Shown: positions 7,634 through 18,700 of the stretch, one piece after another
How positions within the stretch are numbered: the stretch's first letter is position 1
Layout of the letters: each line of letters starts with the position of its first letter
From: Ascoidea tarda (nom. inval.)
Lineage: Eukaryota > Ascomycota > Saccharomycetes > Ascoideales > Ascoideaceae
Length of the DNA stretch: 33,834 nt
Assembly: GCA_030560485.1 (NCBI GenBank)
Contig: JAKTTS010000118.1
Location: 1 to 33,834, forward strand
Direction of reading: 5' to 3'
Translations under genes and position numbers: made by a program
The notes under the pieces: generated by a model
What the model saw: the letters and a program-made list of their open reading frames with translations, nothing else
The model's database searches: none
What the model was told of the DNA's origin: nothing

Positions 7634-9667
7634 TTATGTTAAAACATACTTAGGACCATCACCACCTTCAGGGACAGTCCAGTTAATATCTTGAACGGGA
7701 GTTTTTATATCGCAAGTTTTACAATGAATACAATTTTGAGAATTAATTTGAAATTGCACCTTAGTTTTATTTGATTCATCTTGAATATATTCATAAACAC
7801 CGGCTGGACAAAATTTGTTTTCAATGCCCTTATATTTTTCAAATGATTGTTTAACATGATTTTCAAATGCTTGTTTAGAAGCATCGCCTAATCTCAAATG
7901 AGATTGTTCATCTTCATCATGATAAGTTCCAGTTCTAGAAACAGATTCTAAAAGATCGAAAGTTATTTTACCATCGGATTTTGGATAATTGATTGGTTTA
8001 TATTCACTAGCAGGTCTAGTTTCTGAAGCATCAGAATGACGATAATGAAAAGTCCAGCTTTCACAGCCTCTAAGTAACATAGTTTCTAAACCAGAATAAA
8101 TCATTCCACCAAAATTTCCTAAAAATGTATTAAAAGAAGGTCTGACATTACGAACCTCATATAATTCCTCATAAACCCAAGAGTTATTAAAGGCTTTTTC
8201 ATAATCGTCTAGTATAAATGGAGAAGTTTCAGGGTCATAATTTTTATTTGGGTCATTTAAAGATTTAAAAATTGATTCAGCAGCAAGGATGCCTGACTTA
8301 ATAGCAGTATGGGTTCCTTTGACTTTTGGGACATTAACAAAACCGGCAGCACAACCAACTAATAAACCTCCAGGGAAATATAATTTTGGAATTGACTGTA
8401 AACCACCTTCATTTAAAGCTCTTGCACCATATGAGATACAATTACCATCTTTTAGTATTTGAGTATAAAAAGGATGAGATTTCATTTGCTGAAATTCTTG
8501 ATAGGGAGATATATAAGGGTTTTTATAATCCAAACCAATGACTAGGCCTACTGTTACTAGATTATCATCGAAATGATACATAAAGCCACCACCATAGGTG
8601 TCATTTGATAGGGGATAACCCAAAGTATGAGCTACATAACCCTTTTTAAAATTTTGAGGTTTAACTTCCCAAACTTCTTTGATTCCTATACCATAGGTTT
8701 GATGATCTTTATTTTGTCTAAGATTGAAATTTGAGATTGCCTTTTTAGATAAAGAGCCATGACAACCCTCAGCTAATACAGTTAATTTTGAATGAAACTC
8801 CATGCCTCTTTCAAATGAATCCTTTGGAAGACCACTTTTTGAGATTCCAACATCTTTGGTTGCAATACCTTTAATTGCAGATTTATCATCATTATAAATG
8901 AGTTCAGAGACAGAAATTCCGGGATAAATTTCTACGCCTAATTCCTCTGCTACTTCAGACAAATATTTATTGACCTGATTTAGAGAGACAATATAGTTTT
9001 TGTTTTTATTCTGAATTTGAGGAGGCTCAGGTATTGGATATTTTGATTCATCCATTAAAAAATAAAAATGTTCGTCATTTACTAGAGTGACTAAATCAGG
9101 AGGTAAAGGGATTCCTTCACCATTTTCATCATAAAACTCACTATCAGGGAATAGTTCTCTTAGAGATCTTGGTTCAATCACTGCACCAGATAACGTATGG
9201 GCACCAATTTCTGAAGCCTTTTCTAAAAGAACTACTCTCAATTCACCGTTTCCTTGTTCATTATCTAATTGTTTTAATTTTATGGCAGTTGCTAAACCAG
9301 CGGGACCACCCCCCACTATACAGACATCGGCTTCGTCTATAGCTCTTTCTGATAGCAAAATCTCTTGCTCTTCTTCAGACATTTCTTTAAAAGGGATTTC
9401 ATAAGTGGGGAGATTATTTAAATTTGAAGAATTGAAATTTCTCTTTAGTATGCAGGGTTTTATTAAAGAGTTGGTTGATATATATACATTCTTCGATTTA
9501 TTATTAATGCTGATATTATTAATACTATTATTATTGGTGTATTTGCCAAAATATAACTTTGAAGATGAATTTAAACTTGAAAAGGATCTTTTTGATGATA
9601 ACGTTTTGAAGGAAATCAAGCCTAAATTTTTATCCAAAGTCGATTTTGTTAGATATGCTATTGACAT
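7634..9667 (-). CDS. CIR2: Electron transfer flavoprotein-ubiquinone oxidoreductase (ETF-QO)
   Basis: 677 residues. The N-terminus (about 1-85) is Ser/Lys/Asn-rich without acidic residues apart from one Asp, as expected of a mitochondrial presequence. The FAD dinucleotide-binding motif GGGPAG lies at 119-124. The C-terminal [4Fe-4S] domain has Cys620 (FCPAG) and Cys646, Cys649, Cys652 (CIHCKTC), all four expected ligands. Family landmarks such as GAHTLSGAVIEPRSL, AEGCHGSLSKK, LVGCAAGFVNVPKVKGTH and ESWTFHY are present. The enzyme sits on the matrix face of the inner membrane and passes electrons from ETF (fatty-acid and amino-acid dehydrogenases) to ubiquinone; the S. cerevisiae member is Cir2. 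It is longer than the roughly 620-630 usual residues because the presequence holds an Asn-rich insert. No CTG codon occurs in the whole gene. Confidence 0.97.
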   Translation of the reverse strand: MSIAYLTKSTLDKNLGLISFKTLSSKRSFSSLNSSSKLYFGKYTNNNSINNISINNKSKNVYISTNSLIKPCILKRNFNSSNLNNLPTYEIPFKEMSEEEQEILLSERAIDEADVCIVGGGPAGLATAIKLKQLDNEQGNGELRVVLLEKASEIGAHTLSGAVIEPRSLRELFPDSEFYDENGEGIPLPPDLVTLVNDEHFYFLMDESKYPIPEPPQIQNKNKNYIVSLNQVNKYLSEVAEELGVEIYPGISVSELIYNDDKSAIKGIATKDVGISKSGLPKDSFERGMEFHSKLTVLAEGCHGSLSKKAISNFNLRQNKDHQTYGIGIKEVWEVKPQNFKKGYVAHTLGYPLSNDTYGGGFMYHFDDNLVTVGLVIGLDYKNPYISPYQEFQQMKSHPFYTQILKDGNCISYGARALNEGGLQSIPKLYFPGGLLVGCAAGFVNVPKVKGTHTAIKSGILAAESIFKSLNDPNKNYDPETSPFILDDYEKAFNNSWVYEELYEVRNVRPSFNTFLGNFGGMIYSGLETMLLRGCESWTFHYRHSDASETRPASEYKPINYPKSDGKITFDLLESVSRTGTYHDEDEQSHLRLGDASKQAFENHVKQSFEKYKGIENKFCPAGVYEYIQDESNKTKVQFQINSQNCIHCKTCDIKTPVQDINWTVPEGGDGPKYVLT

Positions 9668-10082
9668 TGTGAAGAAACACTGAAATTAATATAATATTTG
9701 TGGTATTATTTTTTTGATTTTTTGGTTGATTTTTTTGGTTTTTGTTGATTTATATACAGGATATATGAAAGTGATATCAAAAGTGTGTGTTTTCCCTTAA
9801 TTTTTTATTATTTAAATTGCATAGTATTTATTAAAGTTCTTTAGAAAATATTGACTTGATTTGAGTTGATATAAAATAACGAGATTAAAAAAATTTCATG
9901 CTATTACTCATCTGAAAAAAAATATCCTGAAAACAAAGGTGTATATCAAAGGGTTTGCGTGGTGCAGGTAGCGTGGAATTGCCAGTTCCTATGGATTTGT
10001 TGTGATTTCACAGGGGCAGCACAGGTACAGATTGAGGTTCGAACGATGGCAGCTGTTGGGATGAGACGAACAAAGGTAGCGG

Positions 10083-10088
10083 ACCAAT
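10083..10088 (+). promoter_or_regulatory. ACCAAT box (possible HAP-complex site)
   Basis: ACCAAT within GGACCAATCCGG, about 415 bp upstream of the ETF-QO start. CCAAT boxes bind the Hap2/3/5 complex, which activates respiratory genes in yeasts, so the setting fits; single occurrences arise by chance. Confidence 0.35.
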
Positions 10089-10247
10089 CCGGATCTATGC
10101 ATTTCAAATCCCCCACATCAAGGCACGTCAGCACTTATGTAAGCACCCATCGCTGTGGTCTTATCTGAGGCTTGCCAGGACAATAGAAAGTGCTGCCTGA
10201 CACTGCTTGACTGAGCGCTGAACAGGGCCCATGACTGGTATCAGACA

Positions 10248-10290
10248 ACCCGCAGTTCAGAGATCCCGCAGTTTTAGAGGACCCGCTGGT
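10248..10290 (+). repeat. Three spaced CCCGC motifs
   Basis: ACCCGCAGTT at 10248, TCCCGCAGTT at 10264 and ACCCGCTGGT at 10281, spaced 16 and 17 bp. The first two share nine bases. Likely a cluster of binding sites for one GC-reading factor, possibly a zinc-finger protein; identity unknown. Confidence 0.5.
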
Positions 10291-10801
10291 CATAAAGAGT
10301 ACTTCAAAAGACGCGGACGTGTCGTGTCTTGATGCATAAGCTGCATGGTGCGTAGTATCCCAAGTAGGAGAAACTCACTTTCCGTATTGGGCATGGTGTG
10401 GAATTTGCTTTCATTCATCTTCTTCTCTTCATTCATCTTCATTTATCTTTTCCCTCTATTTTCTTTGTTTAATTTTAGTAAAAACATTTTTTTGTCATAT
10501 TTTATCCAAAAAATACTTTTTGCAATCTGTATATTAGTTGATGAGCAAATAAAAGGGACGTTTGAGTAGGCTTTTCCTTTTAAATTCATAGTGCCCCAAC
10601 TGTTGTCCACTCCTTAATTGAAATTTAGAAATTTAGAAAAAGCAATATAAATAATAATAAGGTCATATATTAGTGTTTAATTATATTTTTGTGTTTCTTT
10701 TTTTGTCTCAGTTTTTGTTGGTCTTCTATTTTTTGTTCTTATCTTTTAATCCTTTAATAATTAATTAATAATAATCTGATATTTTACTATAACATAATAT
10801 A

Positions 10802-12349
10802 ATGGGGTTATTTACAGGAACTAATGTTAAGCCAATGTTATTAACATTGGATAATATTGATACACAGTTTAATTCTTCAATTAATCAAAACAGTAATAGT
10901 AATATCAATAATAATCATCACCAAAACATGGATTTTGATACATTAAGTAACATGTCATTCTCATCACCATTTCCGCCGCCATTTAATAATCATACTAAAA
11001 ACCAGTCAAGCAAGAGTTCATTGGCAAATTCGTTGACAAGTTTATTAACAATATCGAAACAACCTACGTATTCAGATTTAAAAATTGTTTCAAATAATTT
11101 AGGTGGAGAACAGGAAAGAAATATAGTGTTGGAAGAGCAAATAATTTTACTATCTGAAAAGGCAGCGGCTGCTTATGATAAGATAGCAGATTTAGAACAT
11201 CAAAATAAAATAATTAACAATAAAAACAGTGAATTATTGAATAAAATAAAATTGTTGGAATTGAACATGAATAATAATATGAACATGAGCATGAATATGA
11301 ACATGAACATGAACATGAACATGAACATGAACATGAACATGAATATGGATATGGACAATAATAACAATAATAATAATAATAATAAATACTCATTTCCTTT
11401 GAATTTATCGCAATCAAGCGCCTCATCCATTTCTTCATTAGAAACTGAATCGCCATTTTCATCAGTCTCGTCATCGGTTTCTTCGTCTATTGCCAATACT
11501 AATATAACCGACATGTCGCCAACTGGCTCAACTCATTCTTTGATTCCAATGTCCATTGATAATTTAAATCAAAACCAAAACCAAAACCAAAATAAATTTT
11601 TAATTAATCGTAAAAATATCAATGACAATGCTAATATAAACAAAATGGTGTCTATTTCTACACAAACGGATTTAATTGCAAACGATGTGAATTTCAAACA
11701 AGAGAAATCAGTTACATCAATAGGTATTCAAACCGACAGTGAAAACAATAGTAAAACAAAGATGATATCAATGGGTGTTCAAACATTGAAACCTGTAAAA
11801 AAAATGACAACAATCAGCGCACAAACTAATGATAATCAGAAGCATAAGAGCAAATTTGTCTCCAATGCAATTCAGACAATAAATGCTAAACCCCAAACGC
11901 AATCTCTGGCTACGCAAACCACATCTTCTCGAATGGTATCTTGCTCTGCTCAAACCGATACAATACCCGAGATCATCCAAACCCAATACACTGAACATGG
12001 TGACCAAGTCAGCGATTACAACAAGAGAAAAATGAGCATAATCGAAAATCTAAAAGTAGAGCAGCTAGAAAGAAAGCTCCGGAGCAAAACCAGTGAAACC
12101 AAGCAGCTATTGGTCGAGAGGGAGAAATACCACAGCAAGATCCAGGTTGAACAAGAGAAAAACCACATCATAAGGGAGTACTACAAAACGTTGGTGAAGG
12201 ACTTGAAGAGTGAGTTGCAGTATAGCCAGAGCACCGAACAGAGTTTGCGAAAAAACTTGGAGATGGTGAGCACCAACATGTACAGCATCAGCTCGTCGCA
12301 GAGCAGCATGCGCCAGTTGTACAGTCTATATAGTCCCAACGAGGTGTAG
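10802..12349 (+). CDS. Coiled-coil protein with a multivalent Gln-Thr (LC8/Dyn2-binding type) array
   Basis: 515 residues. Order of parts: Asn/Ser-rich N-terminus; predicted coiled coil at about 102-155; a Met-Asn dipeptide tract at about 155-185 followed by an Asn run; a Ser-rich linker; a QT array; and a second predicted coiled coil at about 410-485. The array has Gln-Thr at Q288 (SISTQTD), Q310 (SIGIQTD), Q327 (SMGVQT), Q341 (ISAQTN), Q358 (NAIQTI), Q372 (LATQTT), Q384 (CSAQTD) and a weaker Q393 (IIQTQ), spaced 9-22 residues. That is the form of dynein light chain LC8 (yeast Dyn2) ligand peptides, as in the Nup159 light-chain region. Tandem QT motifs beside coiled coils are typical of LC8 duplex scaffolds. 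I do not recognise an orthologue; a cytoskeletal, nuclear-pore or dynein-cortex scaffold is inference. Confidence 0.85.
   Translation: MGLFTGTNVKPMLLTLDNIDTQFNSSINQNSNSNINNNHHQNMDFDTLSNMSFSSPFPPPFNNHTKNQSSKSSLANSLTSLLTISKQPTYSDLKIVSNNLGGEQERNIVLEEQIILLSEKAAAAYDKIADLEHQNKIINNKNSELLNKIKLLELNMNNNMNMSMNMNMNMNMNMNMNMNMNMDMDNNNNNNNNNKYSFPLNLSQSSASSISSLETESPFSSVSSSVSSSIANTNITDMSPTGSTHSLIPMSIDNLNQNQNQNQNKFLINRKNINDNANINKMVSISTQTDLIANDVNFKQEKSVTSIGIQTDSENNSKTKMISMGVQTLKPVKKMTTISAQTNDNQKHKSKFVSNAIQTINAKPQTQSLATQTTSSRMVSCSAQTDTIPEIIQTQYTEHGDQVSDYNKRKMSIIENLKVEQLERKLRSKTSETKQLLVEREKYHSKIQVEQEKNHIIREYYKTLVKDLKSELQYSQSTEQSLRKNLEMVSTNMYSISSSQSSMRQLYSLYSPNEV
11264..11355 (+). repeat. AACATG hexanucleotide repeat coding Met-Asn
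   Basis: About a dozen in-frame six-base units (some ATGAAT or GATATG variants) give alternating Met and Asn in the QT-array protein, followed by an AAT run coding poly-Asn. Such tracts change length by slippage. Confidence 0.9.
11567..11592 (+). repeat. CAAAAC-type repeat coding Gln-Asn
   Basis: About four six-base units in frame, giving a short Gln-Asn alternation just before the QT array. Confidence 0.8.
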
Positions 12350-12380
12350 TCATTGGTTGCGTATTGTCTATTTGGTGATT

Positions 12381-12455
12381 ATGTCTCCTTCAAGTCTCTC
12401 TATTATGTCTCTATTATGTCCATTAAGTCTCCGTTAAGTCTCTTCTTTATGTCTC
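12381..12455 (+). repeat. Seven-unit WWGTCTC array with about 11-bp period
   Basis: ATGTCTC or AAGTCTC (one ATGTCCA) starts at 12381, 12392, 12405, 12416, 12425, 12436 and 12449, mostly 11 bp apart, close to one helical turn. Confidence 0.75.
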
Positions 12456-12470
12456 TATCGCATCCGTAGC

Positions 12471-12488
12471 TTATCGCCTTATCTTATC
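12471..12488 (-). promoter_or_regulatory. GATA-factor motif cluster
   Basis: On the minus strand GATAAG at 12483-12488, GATAAG at 12478-12483 and GATAA at 12471-12475, about 285-300 bp before the ATG2 start. GATA factors Gln3, Gat1, Dal80 and Gzf3 control nitrogen-sensitive genes including autophagy genes in S. cerevisiae; regulation here is inferred. Confidence 0.5.
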
Positions 12489-12772
12489 GGCCCGGACCGC
12501 GCCTTCCGGGGGCAAATCCGCGGTCTTCGTCTGGAGCAGCTTTTCCTTCTTCTTCTCCTTCTCCTTCTCCAACAGCTGTTTGCCACCAAAACCACGCCCC
12601 AGCTCTATCACTGACTATTTCCACCACCTTCTACTGCCCCTACTATCTCTGCTGTCTCTACTGTCTCTGCTGCGCCTCCTCTCAGCACTGCTGTCTTTTT
12701 TCGATCACCCAGCAACACCAACTGTCTCCATATCCAACAAGCAAACTCTCAGATACACGATATTATTTTCCT

Positions 12773-15700
12773 ATGGCTCCTCAGTGGATCCCCCAAAACC
12801 TACAAAAACGTCTATTGCGTTACATTCTTGAACAGCTCTCGTTGTTCTCCGAAATAGACCTCAAAAACCTTGATGTCTCCCTAGGCACTATAAACAGCCA
12901 GATAGTGATTCAGGATATCCAAATTGATCCGGAGAAATTCAAAATCCCTGGTTTCTTTCTAAGAGATGGCAAATTCGAGAGATTAGACCTAAAGTTAACT
13001 GTCAGTGGTGGTGTGAACATTAATGCTAACGGCTTGAATCTAACATTGGCTCTATCCAACAATTTAAATCTCAATGATTCTTCGACTAATTCAATATTCT
13101 CCTTGGCTCAAAGTACCGCAGATTTGGCTAATAGCGTCATGCTAGCATCCGATAATGACGACTATTTTAATGATTTAAATGATTCAACTGATTTAAATGA
13201 TTTAAACAATTCCAACGACTCTAATTCCAACGATTCCTCAGATAACGATACCTCTAATAATAATAATACAAACTCTACCTCTATTCCAAATGATAAACCA
13301 CAAAAAAATAATTCAACTTTCAATACCTATGTAACAAAAGCCGTAGAATTAGCTTTGTCAAGATTACAATTTAATTGTTCAAATATATACATCAAACTAA
13401 TCGATCAACTATTCACTTTAGCTTTAAATATAGATCAAATCTCTTTCATAACCATTGATGGAATAAGAAAGATCAGTTTCAAAGGCCTAAAAGTCTCAAT
13501 ATTAAATCCTCAAAGTATTAATAAAGGCTTAGAATATAATAATAATAATAACAATAACATTCACTCTAATAATACCGACACTGATAATGATACCAATAGT
13601 GTCAACAGTTCTAACTCAAATTCATATTCCGACAACAATATTAACAATAATGATAGCAACGATGACGAAGAGTTTGAATCTGATTCAGATATCGAAAATC
13701 AAATGTCTGCCTCATCTTTCCTAATCCCTCATGACAATCAACAAATAAACTCTTTAATGGAAACCATGTATCTTTCAACAAACGAAACCGAAACTGATTC
13801 CATCTACTTAAGTGCTAATAGCGATGTTTTAAATTCAAATTTTAATAAAAGGTCCTCTTTTATTAACAACAAAAGTTTTATTCATAATAATCTTAACAAT
13901 CTTAACAATCTTAACAATCTTAACAATCTTAATAACACAAACAATAAAATCAATCCAAATAATATCAATCAAAACAGAAAACCACTTACGAATGATAATC
14001 ATCCTCATTACCCAATTTTATTGCACATAAATGATATAGACCTCCAATTTGAAGGTTTATCAACCGTTTCCAACTTATCCCTAATCATTGATAAACTTAA
14101 TATTGCGTTGTCTCCCTTACCTCAATCTTTAGATTACATTTTCAATTCCTTGGCAAGAATTTCAAGATCAATTAATAAAAAAAAAACCTCTTCAAATCTC
14201 AACTCAAATAATTTTCTAAGAAATAATACTAGAATCAATTCAAGAAAATCTTCTTTAAATTTAAAGAGACACCCAATTAATACTGAAAATAACTTGTCAT
14301 CAATCAATGAACAGACCTATAATCCTAATAATCTTAATAATCTTAATTTGAATAATAATAATAAAGATAATAGTGATGGTAATGATGATGACGACGACAA
14401 TGACGATGACGACGACGACGATTTAAATTTTTTTTCAAAATTGGCCATTAATCAATTTGTAATCAACTTTGAATCTGCTTTAAAAGATAATGGTGATTTT
14501 GCTTTGCCTGAAACATTACGTTTAGTTTTAAATAATATCAATATTAATAGAAAATCTCAAAATGGTCTAATCTATGGTGGTGTCTCAAAATTAAACTTAT
14601 TAAATAACAAAAATGACATTTTAATCGAATTCAAAAATGATGACACGAATTCTAACAATATCAATAATAATTCATTCAATAACAAAAATCAAGAAAGTAC
14701 AAACAATCAAAAAGATGAAATTCGCTTTGAGATTTTTAAAAATAAATTTAATAAAATATCAGAAACCACTATACTATGCTCAAAACCAATCTTTATGAAT
14801 TTCAATTCTAATAATTTTAAAATAATTACTGATTATATCAAAAAATTTCAACCTGCTATTCAAATGTTTTTTAAAATAAAATTTCAATCTTTTACCTCAT
14901 CTTCACAAATTAAAACTAATACCCCAAATTTGAATCCGATGTCCTATCAAAATACTCAAAGATTAAAATTCTCAAATTTATCAAAATCAATGTCCTCATC
15001 TTATTATTTTAATTCAAATTATAATGCCATAAAGGATAGAGACCTATTAATTCTTCAAACAGGCCTAATTCAATTGAATTTGTCTATCGACATATCTGCC
15101 ATGATAAATTTCACTATACTTCCAATATCTTTTAATTCCAATACTGGAAAGTTATTGATAAATAAAGTCTTGGTCACCACTCAAGATTTTAAAAATAGTC
15201 CAAATCCGGAATATGAAGAATTACTCTCAATAACTGGCTTTGAATTAATAAATTTGGTTAAAGAGCATCAAGTAAAAGTTTACGACAGTAACTATAAAGA
15301 AACGCTACTGTCTACATCATTAATCACTACAATTAAAGATGTAAAAATTAACCATAATTTAAAAAACCTTTTGCAACTAACCAATAAAACCAAATCTTTT
15401 ATGGATATAGTTATTGGAAATAATGATCCTTCCAATGACGCTCCTATTCTAAAACAAAATAAAGATAAAAAATTTAAACGTGACGGTAAAAGAAAAGTTA
15501 GAATGAGCAACACAGTATTGATTCATGGGATTCAATCTCTTTATTGCCATTTAGAAATTCAAAGTATTAATCTTTCATTGGAAAATCCAAACATCATAGA
15601 TTTTGATAACTTATCTGATATCACACTGGTAGATAAATTTGGCTCAATTACTGGTGAAATCTCAAAACTTAAAGTAAATTGTTTTAAAGATAACTCATTT

Positions 15701-18700
15701 CAAGTTATCCTAAATGATATATCTTTCAATAGAAAATTTAGAAATAAAAGAGGCATTAATAAAACTGAAAATTTTGTTGAAATGGCAAATCCTGAAAATA
15801 GGGGCTTCCCGTTAGTAATCTTAAAGTTGAAAGATAATAATGTAAGAGCATTTTTGTCTAATTTAAAAGTGGAATATTTCACTTCTTGGCTTGCTATATT
15901 AAACAAAAATAATGCAGATGAATCATTGGGATCTGAAAAGGATCCAGTTTCATCCACAGCAAGAGCTCAATCAGATATCAAAATCAAGATCTGTGATTGT
16001 GCCATTGGTCTAAATCCATTGAGACTTCCTTGCAAGGGTTTGTTATTGATCCACAAAGGTGATGCTGAAGTCTTAGTAGGCTCTGATATATTTTCAAAAT
16101 TTACATTCCGTTCTTTATCTTTATTATTGATTGACGATGTATTTAATATCTTAGATGCTACTGAGAGTAGAACCTCTCGACAATGGGCACTAGCAAATAA
16201 AAATATACCTTATAATAATCTTTCTTCATTGCCTACATGGTCGCAATCTGCATGGTTTTTATCAAGAGGATTTGCATTGATTGGCTCTATAAATTTATTA
16301 GGAGGCTCATTTGTGGTGAATGATATCAATAAATTGATCAAAATGAACGACAAAACCAAAGCAATTACTGACCTCAAGATTAATGTTGAAGTTTTAAGAT
16401 TAGAATTATGTGCTGATAGTTGCCAAACCTTATCTGCTTTGTTGGTAGATTTGAAAGACCAAGTTAATTTAACAATGGAGCAAAAATACAAATTTAGTTA
16501 TAAGAACCCAATTGATGTTTTTGACGGCGTTGAACCAAAAGCATTCACGTTTTCAAAGGATTCAAATGAAGCATTAAAAAATAATATAGAATTTGATGAG
16601 AAAAATTCTATGTTCGGTCAAAGATCTATGGATCTCTCAAGCTCCTTGGGATTTGTGGATAGTTATTATGGCTCAGGATCTGGATCTGGATCTGCGAGCA
16701 ATCTTGCTTCTACTATCACAAACGGAAGTTTTGATAATCAGGATTTTTTGGGACAAGAAAACAAAAGATCAAACATCAAACCATTTGTTTCTGATTCCTC
16801 CGAAAGTGAATCTAATTTTTCAATTGACGACGAACATTTTGACAGCAAAACCATATCAGATTCCAGTGAAGGAAATATTACATTTCTTCCTTTTAAATTA
16901 TATTTAAATGTGCTTAAAGGAGATATATTGCTATATGATGGCTATGATTGGAAAGAAACAAGAACAACAATAAAAAAAGTGGTAAGAAATGTTGAAAAAG
17001 CAGCAAGTGCGGCCGAAATATTGAGAGCCAATCTTCGGAACAGCAAATCGGTTCGATTCGATCCGGTGGAAGAAAGACAATTAACTTTTACTAGAAGGGA
17101 TTCCTTGGGGGAATATGGGTTTGCTAATAGAATCAATGAAGATGGTGATATAGATGACAATGAAGAAAACGAAGATGTTGTTGGTCACACAATTTTTGAT
17201 TCTATTCATATATCGTTGCCAGTTGGAAGAGATCCTTCACATCTAACTCGAAGTATAAACTACAATATTAATATGAATGATACTAATTCTATAATTTCAA
17301 ATGACAGCACTATCACAAGAAATCTGTCCCCAAGAAAGATTGCTTCCAGTATTCGAAAATCACAAAAGAAATTAAGACTTCGACGTTCAAAATACCATAA
17401 AGTGAGTTTGGAGTTGAACGAAGTTGAAGTTGATATGACAATATTTTCTTCAGGTAATGCTACTGTTCTGTCATCATCGAACGTGTACAAGTATCGAACT
17501 GAAGAAGAGGATGACTCAACAATTTTATTTGTTGTCGATTTAAAAGTTCGTGATTTTGAAATTGTAGACCACATTCCTACATCCACTTGGAACAAATTTG
17601 CTGTATATATGAGAGAAGCTGGTGATCGAGAAGTTGGGGTCAATATGATTAGATTTCAAATTGCGTCAGTTCGTCCTGTACCCTATTTGGAGGCAACCGA
17701 AATGATAATGAAATGCCATACATTGCCTCTTAAATTGCATGTGGACCAAGATACTTTAGATTTTGTTACCAGGTTTTTCGGTTTTAAAGATAATCGATTT
17801 ATTATTAAGATTCCATATGATGAGGTTCCTTTCATCCAAAAATTTACCATCAATTCTGTGCACGTCAAATTAGATTACAAACCTAAAAAGATAGATTATG
17901 CTGGAATCACATCAGGTAAAACCACTGAGTTTATGAATTTTTTTATATTAGAAGGCGCTGATATAACTTTAAAAAAAGTTGTTGTTTATGGTGTTAGTGG
18001 CTTTACTAAATTGGGTGATCTATTGAATGACTTGTGGATGCCCGATGTAAAAGCTACTCAGATTAAAGGTATTCTTAACGGGTTAGCTCCATCAGTCATG
18101 AGACTAGGAACCGGGATGAAAGATTTAGTTGTGATTCCTATTAATGAATATCGTAAAGATGGAAGAGTTATAAGAAGTTTACAAAAAGGAGCATTTACAT
18201 TCATTAAAACAACCACAAATGAATTATTGAAAATTGGAGTAAAGGTTGCGGGTGGAACTCAAACATTGCTTGAGAATGCAGAAGAAGCCTTTGGAGGATC
18301 TGGATCATCAGCTAGAATAGCATTCAATCAACAGGACGAACGTTTTAGACACAACAGGACGAAATATCAGAGGAGAAAAAACAATACGACCCAAGACAAT
18401 ATGAACTCTTCTTTGATTGGTAAAAGCTCTCTTTCGGTGGGCTCACTAGAGCCAATTGGTGGTCGCTCTGTATACAGACAGACGTTGGAAACATTTCCCG
18501 AAGATGATTTTGATGAGGATTATTACTATAAAAAGGTATCTTTTGGCAGTAAAGCTAACAAGTCAGGCATAAACCCAAGAAGGAATCACATGTACAACAA
18601 TGTGTTTTCAGATTCAGAAGATGATTCGGAAGGTGAAATTCTTGACGAATCCAGCGATGAACAACAGAAGATCATCAGTTTGTACGCTGATCAGCCTGTG

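Larger units (their letters stand above)
9668..10801. promoter_or_regulatory. Long divergent promoter region with a GC-richer island
   Basis: 1,134 bp between the ETF-QO and QT-array genes. About 9945-10400 is clearly richer in G and C than its surroundings and contains a CCAAT element, repeated CCCGC motifs and CACGTCA. Short open frames on both strands (62-69 codons near 9946-10168) do not resemble any family I know. I looked for RNase P, MRP and SRP RNA, snRNA and tRNA signatures and did not find them. Confidence 0.5.
12350..12772. promoter_or_regulatory. ATG2 promoter / 3' flank of the QT-array gene
   Basis: 423 bp. From left: a degenerate array of seven WWGTCTC units, a cluster of GATA motifs, a GC-rich patch (12489-12525) containing CCGGACCGCGCC and CCGCGGTC, then a long CT-rich tract up to the ATG2 start. 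An in-frame-free CT-rich ORF at 12580-12831 looks like chance. Confidence 0.6.

Noticed and set aside
9946-10168. A structured RNA gene or small protein gene in the GC-richer island near ETF-QO
   Set aside because: I found no RNase P, MRP, SRP or snRNA hallmark motifs, and the 62-69 codon frames on the two strands show no family features. Kept only as a regulatory island.
12580-12831. An 83-codon Leu/Ser-rich ORF upstream of ATG2
   Set aside because: It is a CT-rich promoter tract overlapping the ATG2 start in another frame, with no protein features.
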